Source of the DNA: Dyadobacter beijingensis DSM 21582
Lineage (GTDB): Bacteria; Bacteroidota; Bacteroidia; Cytophagales; Spirosomataceae
Direction: 5' to 3'
Assembly (NCBI RefSeq): GCF_000382205.1
Contig: NZ_KB907789.1
Coordinates: 1,054,001 to 1,118,000, forward strand
DNA length: 64,000 bases
Shown: piece by piece, positions 8,056 through 16,439 of the stretch
How the letters are laid out: each line of letters opens with the position of its first letter
How positions within the stretch are numbered: position 1 is the stretch's first letter
Translations under genes and position numbers: made by a program
The notes under the pieces: generated by a model
The model's input: the letters and a program-made list of their open reading frames with translations, nothing else
Databases searched by the model: none
What the model was told of the DNA's origin: nothing

Positions 8056-9342
8056 TCAGGTCTTCAATTTCTTCTTTTTCGCCGCCGGAAAAAGGATATT
8101 GTTCAGGATCAAACGATAGCCTGCCGAGTTTGGATGCAGGTTCAGATCGGTCGGTTCCTCGCCTACGCGGTGCTGGTAATCTTCGGGATCGTGGCCGCCG
8201 TAGAAGGTAAAGAAGCCCTTACCATGCGTGCTGTGAATGTAGCGCGCCTCTTTCGCATTCTTATTCTCGGCGAGGATAATAACCTCCGGTTTGATGAGCC
8301 GGTTTTTAAATGCGGTCGTCTGGCCCAGGAAGCCTTTGATCATCGTCTGGTGGTTCTGCGTGAGCATGCTGGGCACGGGGTCCCATTTGGCCGAAAACTG
8401 GAACAATGAGAAGAAGTCGTTCGACTCCACGAGGCCGCGCTCGTCGGGCTGGTTGTCAATATCCGAAAATTCGATTTCGTACGGGTAAGGGATCGTTTTG
8501 AAATCCTGGAATGCGAAGGAATTTCCGTAGTTCAGTTTCGTGTTCGCGCTCGGGTCGGCCGGGGTGCCGTCGTACATGGCGTCCACAATGTCGATACCGT
8601 CGGCAGCCAGTGCGATATCAAACGTATCGGTGGCATTGCACATCGCGAACATATAGCCTCCGCCGGTCACGAACTCGGCGATCCTTTTGGCTACGGCCAG
8701 CTTCATCTGCGGCACATTGTTGAAGGAAAACTTGTTGGCTGTCTCTTCTGCTTCCTTCTTCTGCTCGCGGTACCAGGGGTAATCCTTGTATTGGAAAAAC
8801 TTTCCGAACTGCCCGGTGAAATCCTCGTGGTGCAAATGCAGCCAATCGTATTCGGGCAGCTTGTTGTTAAGTACCTCGTCGTCGTACACCACATCGTAGG
8901 GGATTTCGGCATAGGTGAGCACCAAAGTCACGGCATCGTCCCAGGGAAGTTTGGATTTGGGCGAATACACGGCAATGCGGGGTGCTTTTTGCAGTTTCAC
9001 CGCATCCATATTCACATCGGGCGCGCTGATCTGGTTCAATATCTGGCCCGCCGCGGCATCGGAGATCACCTCAAAACTCACGCCGCGCACGGTCATTTCC
9101 GAAGCAAACTGCTGATTGTAAGCTACCATAAAACTGCCGCCCCGGTAGTTGAGGAGCCAGTCCATCTCCATTTCATAGTTTTTCAGTATCCAGTACGATA
9201 TGCCGTATGCCTTTAAATGGTTCTTCTGCGACTCGTCCATCGGGATCAGCAGGCGGTTCGCCATCGCGTTCAACGAGCCGATCAAAAAAATGACGAGCGG
9301 GATATACAGGCGTATCACTGGTTTGATTCTTTCGACTTTCAT
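8056..9342 (-). CDS. Conserved Bacteroidota envelope protein (database name often asparagine synthetase B)
   Basis: A 428-residue protein with an N-terminal hydrophobic segment (about residues 9-28) that is a signal peptide or anchor, then a soluble domain beginning LLIPMDESQKNHLKAYGISY. I recall close homologues in Bacteroidota being labelled asparagine synthetase B. I see none of the features of that enzyme here: no N-terminal catalytic cysteine and no SGGLDS ATP-pyrophosphatase loop. The stretch VTGGGYMFAMCNATDTFD and the pattern around it look like a class I glutamine amidotransferase-like or ThuA-like fold, which is inference. It is monocistronic with its own terminator. Function unknown. 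Confidence 0.8.
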   Translation of the reverse strand: MKVERIKPVIRLYIPLVIFLIGSLNAMANRLLIPMDESQKNHLKAYGISYWILKNYEMEMDWLLNYRGGSFMVAYNQQFASEMTVRGVSFEVISDAAAGQILNQISAPDVNMDAVKLQKAPRIAVYSPKSKLPWDDAVTLVLTYAEIPYDVVYDDEVLNNKLPEYDWLHLHHEDFTGQFGKFFQYKDYPWYREQKKEAEETANKFSFNNVPQMKLAVAKRIAEFVTGGGYMFAMCNATDTFDIALAADGIDIVDAMYDGTPADPSANTKLNYGNSFAFQDFKTIPYPYEIEFSDIDNQPDERGLVESNDFFSLFQFSAKWDPVPSMLTQNHQTMIKGFLGQTTAFKNRLIKPEVIILAENKNAKEARYIHSTHGKGFFTFYGGHDPEDYQHRVGEEPTDLNLHPNSAGYRLILNNILFPAAKKKKLKT

Positions 9343-9490
9343 GCGCAGTTTTACATTCAGGTAAAGATTAAATATAACAAAGAAACCGTCACGATCCGAA
9401 AATTATCCCAAAACTCGTACCGGTTCCTGAGGATCAGCTTCCAATACTAACGACCAAACCCTGTTTCTGGTGCGCCAGTTTTAGACCGCT

Positions 9491-10735
9491 ATGATAATAC
9501 GCGAAAATATCGAAGAAGGCCTGCGTTCGATCCAGAGTAACCTGCTCCGCACGGTACTTACCGCCATGATCATCGCCATCGGCATTACCTCGCTCGTGGG
9601 CATTCTTACGGCCATCGACGGCATCCAGGGCTCCGTCAACAGCAGCTTCGCCGACCTCGGCGCCAATACTTTCACCGTCCGCAACCGCGACGACGACAAT
9701 TTTCGCCGCGGCGGTCGCCGTAACAAGCAGTACCCGCCGGTAAGCTACCGCCAGGCCCGCACTTTTGCCGATAAATTCAAAGCCACGTACGAAGCCACCG
9801 CCTCGCTGTCCGCCGACATCGCCGGTGCGGTGCAGGTGAACTACCGGAGTAATAAAACCAACCCGAACAGCAGCGTCGTCGGCTCCGACGAGCAGTATCT
9901 TGGCGTTAACGGCTACAAAATCGACCTGGGCCGTAACCTGGACAAAAATGACCTCGAAAATTCCCTGAATGTTGCAGTGCTGGGCCAGGAAATTGCCCGC
10001 AAGCTGTTCGAGCGTAACGACCCGATCAACAAGGAAATCACTTTTATGGGCAGCCGGTATAAGGTAGTGGGTGTATTACAAAAGAAAGGTTCGCTCGGCG
10101 GCAACAACGACTCCGACCGGCTTATCCTGATACCGCTCGAAAGCGGCCGCGGACTCGCCGCTAACCGGACCCTCACCTACAATATCACCGCCTCCGCCCC
10201 CAACGCCGCCGACGGCGACCTGATCGTGGAAGAAGCGCGTGGTATCATGCGCCGCATCCGCAACGACGAGCTGGGCAAGGAGGATTCGTTTACGATCGAC
10301 CGTGCCGATGCCATGGTGAAGGATTTTGAGAGCATTACCGGCTACCTGCGCATCGGCGGCTTCGTGATCGGTACGGTAACGCTGCTGGGCGCTGCCATTG
10401 CATTGATGAACATCATGCTTGTGTCCGTGACCGAGCGCACGCGTGAGATCGGCATCCGCAAATCGCTCGGCGCCACGCCGCGGGTGATCCGCATGCAGTT
10501 CCTGATCGAAGCCATCGTGGTATGCATCCTCGGCGGCATTGGCGGGCTGATCCTGGGCATTATCGTCGGCAACGGCATTACGGGCGTGATCAGTCAGAAC
10601 AGCACGTTCGTCGTTCCGTGGCTCTGGATGGCCGTCGGTATCGCCATATGCGTGATCGTGGGCGTGCTTTCGGGCATTTATCCGGCCATCAAAGCATCCC
10701 GCCTCGACCCGATCGAAGCATTACGCTATGAATAA
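9491..10735 (+). CDS. Orphan ABC transporter permease, MacB type
   Basis: A 414-residue MacB-type permease: N-terminal helix at about 20-42, periplasmic core domain, and three C-terminal helices after the conserved segment RTREIGIRKSLGATPRVI. The product begins MIIRENIEEGLRSIQSNLLR. No ATPase or adaptor gene adjoins it; neighbours are the divergent envelope protein gene and tRNA-Leu, so it must use an ATPase encoded elsewhere. The 148 bp between it and the divergent gene should contain both promoters. Confidence 0.9.
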   Translation: MIIRENIEEGLRSIQSNLLRTVLTAMIIAIGITSLVGILTAIDGIQGSVNSSFADLGANTFTVRNRDDDNFRRGGRRNKQYPPVSYRQARTFADKFKATYEATASLSADIAGAVQVNYRSNKTNPNSSVVGSDEQYLGVNGYKIDLGRNLDKNDLENSLNVAVLGQEIARKLFERNDPINKEITFMGSRYKVVGVLQKKGSLGGNNDSDRLILIPLESGRGLAANRTLTYNITASAPNAADGDLIVEEARGIMRRIRNDELGKEDSFTIDRADAMVKDFESITGYLRIGGFVIGTVTLLGAAIALMNIMLVSVTERTREIGIRKSLGATPRVIRMQFLIEAIVVCILGGIGGLILGIIVGNGITGVISQNSTFVVPWLWMAVGIAICVIVGVLSGIYPAIKASRLDPIEALRYE

Positions 10736-10797
10736 GGTGGTTAGCTTGCGGCATCGAATTTTCTCACAAAAAACTCGCGAAAATTTGCACCCGGGGC

Positions 10798-10827
10798 TTG
10801 CGTAATCTTTTTTTCTGCCTACTTTTG
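10798..10827 (+). promoter_or_regulatory. Promoter of tRNA-Leu (Bacteroidota type)
   Basis: TTG at 10798-10800 and TACTTTTG at 10820-10827 match the -33 and -7 (TAnnTTTG) elements of the primary sigma factor of Bacteroidota, with 19 bp between them. The tRNA begins 22 bp downstream of the -7 element. Confidence 0.75.
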
Positions 10828-10849
10828 CACTCCCAACAAGTAAGAGAAT

Positions 10850-10933
10850 GCCCAGATGGCGGAATCGGTAGACGCGTTGGTCTCAAACACCAATGAGGTT
10901 ACACTCGTGCCGGTTCGACTCCGGCTCTGGGTA
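10850..10933 (+). tRNA. tRNA-Leu, anticodon CAA
   Basis: An 84-nt cloverleaf with a long variable arm, typical of tRNA-Leu. The acceptor stem pairs GCCCAGA with TCTGGGT (first pair G-U), the D-loop contains GGTAGACGC, the anticodon loop is CTCAAAC with anticodon CAA (reads UUG), and the T-arm is GCCGG TTCGACT CCGGC. The discriminator base is A; CCA is not encoded. Confidence 0.95.
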
Positions 10934-10938
10934 CAGGA

Positions 10939-10971
10939 AAGCCCTTCAACGCAAGTTGAGGGGCTTTTTTT
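10939..10971 (+). terminator. Intrinsic terminator of tRNA-Leu
   Basis: A 12-bp stem (AAGCCCTTCAAC with GTTGAGGGGCTT, one G-U pair), loop GCAA, then a run of seven T. It begins five bases after the tRNA end. Confidence 0.88.
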
Positions 10972-10985
10972 GAGTGTATAGTGAA

Positions 10986-13592
10986 TCATTCGCTCCGTAA
11001 ACTCTTAACCGGATTCATTAACGCTGCCTTAATACTCTGAAAACTAATCGTAAACAATGCAATCCCTGTCGCCAATAGTCCAGCCAGGGCGATGACCCAC
11101 CAATCGAGGGCGGTTTGATAGGCGAATCCTTGTAACCATTTATTCATGGCATACCAGGCAATGGGTGACGCGATAACGATGGCAATCAATATCAACCTCA
11201 GGAAATCCTGGGAAAGCAAGCCTACAACTCCGGCGACGGTCGCGCCTAGCACTTTGCGTACGCCTATTTCCTTTGTCCGCTGCTCGGCCATGAAGGCAGA
11301 CAGTCCGTATAAACCCAGACAGGAAATGAAAATGGCGAGTCCGGCAAATAGGTTGAAAATGCTTCCCATTTGCTGTTCGCTGCGGTAAAGATTGTCGAGA
11401 TCTTCGTCCAGAAAACCAAAGGTAAACGGGAACGCGGGGTTTAGTTGTTGATTGATCTTTTCCAATTCTTTGATCGTCTGTTCGTTATTGCCGGCAGTGG
11501 TTCGCACCATTACCACGCCGCCCCATTTATTTAGACGCAGGATCAGCGGCTCCATCGCATACTGCAGGGATTTGAAATGAAAATCCTTGACAACCCCTAT
11601 GATCGTTCCCTTGGTATCGCCAAAAGTCAGGTTTTGTCCTACTGCATTCCCGAGATTCATACCCATGATTTGCATTGCTTTTTCATTGATCATATAGCTG
11701 GAACTATCCCCCGAAAACGACTCGTCGAAACCCCGACCAGCCAATACCTGCGATTTGAAAACTTTCACGAAGTTTTCATCCACATCCAGCGAAGGGAAGA
11801 CGACCTGGTTGCGAGCAGTTTGTCCGTCCCATACCACATCGACAGTGCCGGTTTCGAGCGTAGTAGGCAAACCTGAGATGACTGTGAAATTTTCTGTCAA
11901 TGGATTTTGGGCCAGTGACGCTTTGAGTGCCTGTTTCTTCTCGCCCAGCTCGCCGGTCATAGCCAGATAAAGCAAGTTGGATTTGTCAAAACCAAGGTTC
12001 CGATTTTTAATAAAATCGAGCTGTTTGTAGACCACCGCCGTGCCTACAAGCAGTACAATGGCGACCACAAATTGCGTTACCACCAGCGCATTCCGGAAAA
12101 GCAAGTTTCCCCGAGCGACTCTCAACTTACCTTTCAGCACTTTTACAGGCGCGAACCCCGAAAGGAAAAATGCTGGGTAGCTGCCGGAAAGCAAGCCCGT
12201 CAATATTGCAATGCCGATCAGGCTCAGCAACAGTTTTCCATCCAGCCAATCAATAGCAAGGGATTTCTCTGTCAGTATTTTAAAGACTGGTAACAGCAAG
12301 TACACCATACCGATCGCAATTACCAGCGAGAGGAAGGAGAAAATAAAGGATTCGCCAAGGAACTGAAAAACAAGCTGGTACCGATTCGCTCCCACTACCT
12401 TGCGCAGCCCAACTTCTTTGGCCCTTCGCTCGAAACGGGCCGTAGCCAGGTTCATGAAATTAATGCACGCGACAACCAGAATAAAAATCGCGACAACGAA
12501 GAAAATATTGACATACTGAATGTTGCCGTGCCCTGGAAGATCGATCTGCAGATTGGAATGCAGGTGGATATCCGTCAGCGGTTGGAGCTGGAAATCGATT
12601 TTGGCAGTCGCGCCGTGGGTCTTGAAAATTTTGGCAATTTGTTGGAGAAGGTTCTGTTGGGCGGATTCGGATTCCGCCGTTTTCTCGTCTAGTTCGAGAT
12701 AGGTATAAAAGTTAAAATTATTCCATGTGTCGTTTTGTAAATCCCAATTCCACTTGGCCATGGTTTTCATGGGGATGATGACATCGAACTGCAAATGAGA
12801 ATTGGAAGGCGTATTGGCCAGAATCCCAGCAATGGTAAAGTTTTCATTGTTGTTGATACGGATTGTCTTACCCACGGCATCGCGCGTTCCATAATATTTT
12901 TCGGCCGTTTGCTGCGTAATCAATATCGCCCCCGGATCTTTTAGCGCTGTGGCCACATTTCCTGACAGCAGGGGAAAAGAGAAAACCTGCAAGAAATTGG
13001 AATCTGCAAAAAATACACGTTTCTCTTCCACCCTTTTTTCGCCCACTTCGAACAGTGCAGGAAAGGGCTTGCTAATTCTTACCCCGGCTTTTATCTGCGG
13101 CAACTGCGCCTGCAAGCCTCTCGCCATACCGGCAGCACTGACGGCCGCTTTGAAGTCGCCGGCACTACAGGTGATGCGGAACAGCTGATCGGCCCGGGAA
13201 TGGAACCGGTCGTAACTCAGCTCGTTTTGCACCCACAACAGGATCAGAATGCTGCAGGCCAGACCGATAGATAAACCAGCAATGTTCAGTACAGAATATG
13301 CTTTTTGACGAACAATGTTTCGCCAGGCGATTTTGAAATAGTTTTTTAACATATCAGGGCTAAGAGAAAATGGTTGTTCATATTTTGTTTTTTGCTGGCG
13401 CCTGCGGACAAATGGCGGGACCACGGTTACCAGATTCAGCAGATAGTGCAGCAGTGCCTTTCGTTTTCCCGAACGCTGATAAGAATACGCGTATAATTCG
13501 TCCAGGTCTCCTTCCACTTCCTCAATCGTATTTGTGGGATGCAGCCAGCGAAGCAGTGTTTTTGCCCACCGTGGCGGTTGGGTCACCTTCAT
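10986..13592 (-). CDS. Large two-module ABC permease with N-terminal prefix domain (PadR-linked)
   Basis: An 868-residue permease. The first 75 residues form the soluble permease-prefix domain known from PadR-linked Bacteroidota and ADOP-like permeases (PRWAKTLLRWLHPTNTIEEVEGDLDELY). Two MacB/FtsX modules follow: helix about 98-120, periplasmic domain, helices about 360-500, then a second periplasmic domain and helices about 750-860. Each module carries the coupling motif (KEVGLRKVVGA and KEIGVRKVLGA). No ATPase is encoded next to it. The start ATG overlaps the stop of the PadR gene (ATGA, 13589-13592), a firm sign of co-translation. Function beyond export or stress sensing cannot be inferred. 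Confidence 0.92.
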   Translation of the reverse strand: MKVTQPPRWAKTLLRWLHPTNTIEEVEGDLDELYAYSYQRSGKRKALLHYLLNLVTVVPPFVRRRQQKTKYEQPFSLSPDMLKNYFKIAWRNIVRQKAYSVLNIAGLSIGLACSILILLWVQNELSYDRFHSRADQLFRITCSAGDFKAAVSAAGMARGLQAQLPQIKAGVRISKPFPALFEVGEKRVEEKRVFFADSNFLQVFSFPLLSGNVATALKDPGAILITQQTAEKYYGTRDAVGKTIRINNNENFTIAGILANTPSNSHLQFDVIIPMKTMAKWNWDLQNDTWNNFNFYTYLELDEKTAESESAQQNLLQQIAKIFKTHGATAKIDFQLQPLTDIHLHSNLQIDLPGHGNIQYVNIFFVVAIFILVVACINFMNLATARFERRAKEVGLRKVVGANRYQLVFQFLGESFIFSFLSLVIAIGMVYLLLPVFKILTEKSLAIDWLDGKLLLSLIGIAILTGLLSGSYPAFFLSGFAPVKVLKGKLRVARGNLLFRNALVVTQFVVAIVLLVGTAVVYKQLDFIKNRNLGFDKSNLLYLAMTGELGEKKQALKASLAQNPLTENFTVISGLPTTLETGTVDVVWDGQTARNQVVFPSLDVDENFVKVFKSQVLAGRGFDESFSGDSSSYMINEKAMQIMGMNLGNAVGQNLTFGDTKGTIIGVVKDFHFKSLQYAMEPLILRLNKWGGVVMVRTTAGNNEQTIKELEKINQQLNPAFPFTFGFLDEDLDNLYRSEQQMGSIFNLFAGLAIFISCLGLYGLSAFMAEQRTKEIGVRKVLGATVAGVVGLLSQDFLRLILIAIVIASPIAWYAMNKWLQGFAYQTALDWWVIALAGLLATGIALFTISFQSIKAALMNPVKSLRSE

Positions 13593-13927
13593 ATGTTGCT
13601 CAGCTTTAAAATGTCATCGGGCATTAGTTTCCAAAGCCTGTTACGCAGGTGCTGAATATCGGCCAATGCGGCTTTTCCCAAAGCTGTGATCTCAAATAGG
13701 CGTTTGCGTCTCCCGCCGCGCTCAGTAGTCGCCCCGCCCAGCTCAGAGGTAACAAACCCTTTCTCTTCCAGACGGATCAATGTGTTATGAATCGCTCCAA
13801 AGGTGACGACCCTGCCCGTTTGCTCCTCAATTTCCTGAGAGACCGTGACGCCGTAAGCACTCCCGTCGTGGATTGCGATCACCATTAAAACGAGTTCTTC
13901 AAATTCTCCTAAATACGTCCTGCGCAT
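13589..13927 (-). CDS. PadR-family transcriptional regulator
   Basis: A 112-residue winged-helix protein starting MRRTYLGEFEELVLMVIAIH, with the recognition part AIHNTLIRLEEKGFVTSELG and a wing rich in Arg/Gly (TTERGGRRKRLFEIT). The short C-terminal helix fits the PadR-s2-like subgroup, which dimerises through it. It is the first gene of a two-gene operon with the large permease and probably represses it. The AT-rich stretch just upstream (13935-13975) probably holds promoter and operator, but I could not define a convincing operator. Confidence 0.92.
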   Translation of the reverse strand: MRRTYLGEFEELVLMVIAIHDGSAYGVTVSQEIEEQTGRVVTFGAIHNTLIRLEEKGFVTSELGGATTERGGRRKRLFEITALGKAALADIQHLRNRLWKLMPDDILKLSNI

Positions 13928-14317
13928 TCCAAAAATGATTAGTTTATATTTTATAGTACAAATACAATGCTAGATTTGGAGAAGGATAAAAAAATGGCTT
14001 CCTGAGACTGTTTGACTGGGTCTTGGAGAAATTCAATGTTCGCAAAGGAACAGGTTGCGTCCGGTTTCGAACAGCAAATTCCGTCTTCTGGTAAAAAAAC
14101 GGCTGTTCATTCACAAAACACACCAATCCGCAGCGCTAAACACCGTCAAACACATTGACTAAAAATCAAGTTAAATCAGATATTTTACACAAATCAACCA
14201 GCATTCGGTTCGACATTTTTTCCGTTGTGCGTACAAAAGTGTTCGAAATAAAATCCTGCCTTGTTTTGATGTAATTATAAGACATTAGGTAAGCGTGACC
14301 ATTCAGCCGCGTAGCAA
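13928..14317. other. Intergenic stretch without recognisable gene
   Basis: About 390 bp. The PadR promoter must lie at its left end. I see no conserved reading frame, RNA gene or strong hairpin in the rest; a 60-codon minus-strand frame at 13944-14126 has no protein-like features. Confidence 0.5.
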
Positions 14318-14545
14318 TCAGTTTAGCGACCGGTAGTCATTCGGTGTGAAGCCGGTGGTTTTCTTAAATAGTCTCGTAAAGTGCTGGGGATATTTGAAGC
14401 CCAGCTCGAATGCGATTTCACTAATGGACCTGCGCCGTTCCAGAATTTTCTCTTACCGCATAAAAGCCGAAATTCATTTTCGATGCATATACCTCCGGCG
14501 TCCTGCCCGTAATCAGCGCCGAACGACCTTTGTGCAGGGATAATT
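14318..14545 (-). pseudogene. C-terminal fragment of an AraC-family regulator
   Basis: Read on the minus strand, this stretch encodes the second helix-turn-helix of an AraC regulator: ISEIAFELGFKYPQHFTRLF, then KKTTGFTPNDYRSLN and a stop at 14318-14320. The preceding piece (HKGRSALITGRTPEVYASKM) looks like the linker between the two helix-turn-helix units but is in another frame, so there is a frameshift near 14450. The sensory domain and first helix-turn-helix are missing. It lies divergently from the CMD-ABM gene, where an intact regulator of that gene would be expected. Confidence 0.75.
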
Positions 14546-14688
14546 TTAGCACACCATCCTAAAAATTATGGGTACATTCATCAAAAATATTTTCATTTTT
14601 CTGTCAGCCTGAACGCACGGAATGTGGTCTGGCCTGCGCCAGTGGCGGATCTGGAATATGCCAAAGTCAATCAAAAATAATAGGAACT

Positions 14689-15732
14689 ATGATCGATCCC
14701 GGATTTTCGAAATGGATTGTAACAGGAATAATTCTGCTCATTGCAATGGATATAAACGCGCAAAATAATGGCAATGATGGCCAGTCGCTGGACGCCCGGC
14801 AGCAAAGTATAGTGGCGATTTCCGCCGCCACGGCCACCGGTGACCTGCCGGCCTTGAAAACATCATTGGCTACCGGCCTTGACGCCGGCCTTCCCGTCAA
14901 TCAAGCCAGGGAGGTACTGGTACACCTGTATGCCTATTGCGGTTTTCCGCGTAGCCTGAACGGTATCAATACTTTGATGGCGCTTTTAAGTGAAAGAAAG
15001 GCTCAGGGAATCGTCGATCAAGACGCGGCCGAGCCGGAAATCAAGGCGGACACAACCGACAAATACGAGAAAGGCCGAAAGGTTCTTGAAGCACTGACAA
15101 AAGTACCTCAGGCAAAACCTGCGCCGGGTTTTGGCGGGTTTGCCCCACGTATCGACGCATTTTTGAAAGAGCATTTGTTTGCCGATGTTTTCGAAAGCAG
15201 TGTTTTAACCTACCAGCAACGGGAACTAGCCACGATTTCGGCATTGGCAGCGATGACGGGCTTGGAATCTCAGTTGAAATCCCATCTCTCCATGGGAGCC
15301 AATACAGGCCTTACGCCAAACCAGCTCACCCAGGTAATCAGCCAGGCAGGAAAGCAGCATGCTGGAACCGCGCAGGTATTATCCGGGAAAGCAATCAATG
15401 CGAGTCCGTGGATCGTTCGCCTGGCGAAAATTGAAATTGATCCCAATTTCCTGGACCAGTACAAAGCGGCCATCGACGAGCACACGCATGCAGCGTTGGA
15501 ATCAGAGCCTGGCGTGCTCACATTATATGCGATGACAGAGGAGCTGCACCCCACTCGCGTCACTGTGCTGGAAATATATGCCAGCGCTGAGGCGTATCAG
15601 GCTCACTTGAAAACGGCGCATTTCATTAAGTACAAGACAGGAACGCAAAAAATGGTAAAATCGCTCGAACTGGTTGAAGTTGACGCCATTGCATTTGGGT
15701 TGAAATCTAATTTGCTGCAATCAGAAAAGTGA
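14689..15732 (+). CDS. Exported double carboxymuconolactone decarboxylase (CMD) domain fused to an ABM monooxygenase domain
   Basis: A 347-residue protein with a signal peptide (about 1-25, ending DINAQ). Residues about 35-110 and 175-235 are two CMD/AhpD-like helical repeats (LDARQQSIVAISAATATGD and LTYQQRELATISALAAMTGL are the matching helices). Residues about 245-340 form an antibiotic-biosynthesis-monooxygenase (ABM, YgiN-like) ferredoxin fold. The CxxC pair of peroxidase-type AhpD proteins is absent; only one cysteine (in AYCGFP) is seen. ABM proteins are cofactor-free quinol or small-aromatic oxygenases, so a role with small aromatic or reactive compounds is possible but unproven. It is flanked by broken genes on both sides. 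Confidence 0.85.
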   Translation: MIDPGFSKWIVTGIILLIAMDINAQNNGNDGQSLDARQQSIVAISAATATGDLPALKTSLATGLDAGLPVNQAREVLVHLYAYCGFPRSLNGINTLMALLSERKAQGIVDQDAAEPEIKADTTDKYEKGRKVLEALTKVPQAKPAPGFGGFAPRIDAFLKEHLFADVFESSVLTYQQRELATISALAAMTGLESQLKSHLSMGANTGLTPNQLTQVISQAGKQHAGTAQVLSGKAINASPWIVRLAKIEIDPNFLDQYKAAIDEHTHAALESEPGVLTLYAMTEELHPTRVTVLEIYASAEAYQAHLKTAHFIKYKTGTQKMVKSLELVEVDAIAFGLKSNLLQSEK

Positions 15733-15734
15733 TC

Positions 15735-15899
15735 ATGGAAAACGACCGCGAGATTATGGAAAAGCGCAAATTAATCGTGTTTGGTCTGGGAATTCTTGCC
15801 CTGGTGTCGTCGATTCTCTTTACCAGCTGTAAAGCCAGCCAGGAGGACGACAGGACGTCGAACAGCTCTGGGCTTTTGTCTGTCGATGTAAACTTATAA
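15735..15899 (+). pseudogene. Truncated lipoprotein gene (N-terminal 54 residues)
   Basis: The frame begins two bases after the stop of the CMD-ABM gene and encodes a convincing lipoprotein signal: basic start MEKRKLIVFG, a hydrophobic stretch, and lipobox LFTSC. It then stops after 54 residues, exactly where the 3' end of a minus-strand serine hydrolase fragment begins. The likely reading is that a longer second gene of this operon was cut by a rearrangement. A genuine very small lipoprotein is the alternative. Confidence 0.55.
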
Positions 15900-16351
15900 C
15901 TAGCGACGGGCACAAATTCTTCATCCGCGAAACCATCTTCCAGGGTAAAAAGCCGCTGATTTTGAGCTTCAAAAGTGACAATCCGATTGTTAAACAATTC
16001 ATAACGGCCTTCGGCGTCGTCCACAATCCCGCCGCGGCCATCTCAGGGTAAATGTGCCAGCGACCTTCCACTACTTTTCGATTGCCGTAATGACCGGTTG
16101 CCGTCAGTTTGGCCAATTCGGGAGGTAAGGGTTGCTGATAGGAACTATTTTTCATGCCAACGGGCGAAAGCACATTTCTTCGCCGTGACGGGTACCTTTC
16201 CGTCCTTGTCAATAAATCCATATCGCTGAGCATTCAGGACCTTTCCGTCCTGAATGATCGCCAGCGACAAGCCGGGGACGCCCCGCTGGTGTAAATGCCT
16301 AATGGTTGGTTTTCTTGTCAAAAAGGTAGAATATTTTGTCTTCTTTGACAT
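15870..16351 (-). pseudogene. Serine hydrolase (beta-lactamase-related) pseudogene, catalytic core deleted
   Basis: Pieces of a class C beta-lactamase-like serine hydrolase follow each other in different frames on the minus strand. The N-terminal piece contains RGVPGLSLAIIQDGKVLNAQ. At about 16165 it jumps to SPVGMKNSSYQQPLPPELAK and WHIYPEMAAAGLWTTP, normally some 180 residues further on. Near 16030 it changes frame again to a C-terminal lipocalin-like piece (GRYELFNNRIVTFEAQNQRL). The SxxK and YxN catalytic motifs fall in the missing part, so no active enzyme can result. Confidence 0.8.
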
Positions 16352-16439
16352 AGTTTTTCTACAACCATTGATCATATACGACAGCGTTCGGTACATTTAT
16401 AACTTGTAAATAGAGGTCGCCTTAATCAGTTATCCCCTC

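Noticed and set aside
14085..14317. Possible RNA gene in the AT-rich spacer
   Set aside because: No stable stem or promoter-terminator pair could be found by eye.
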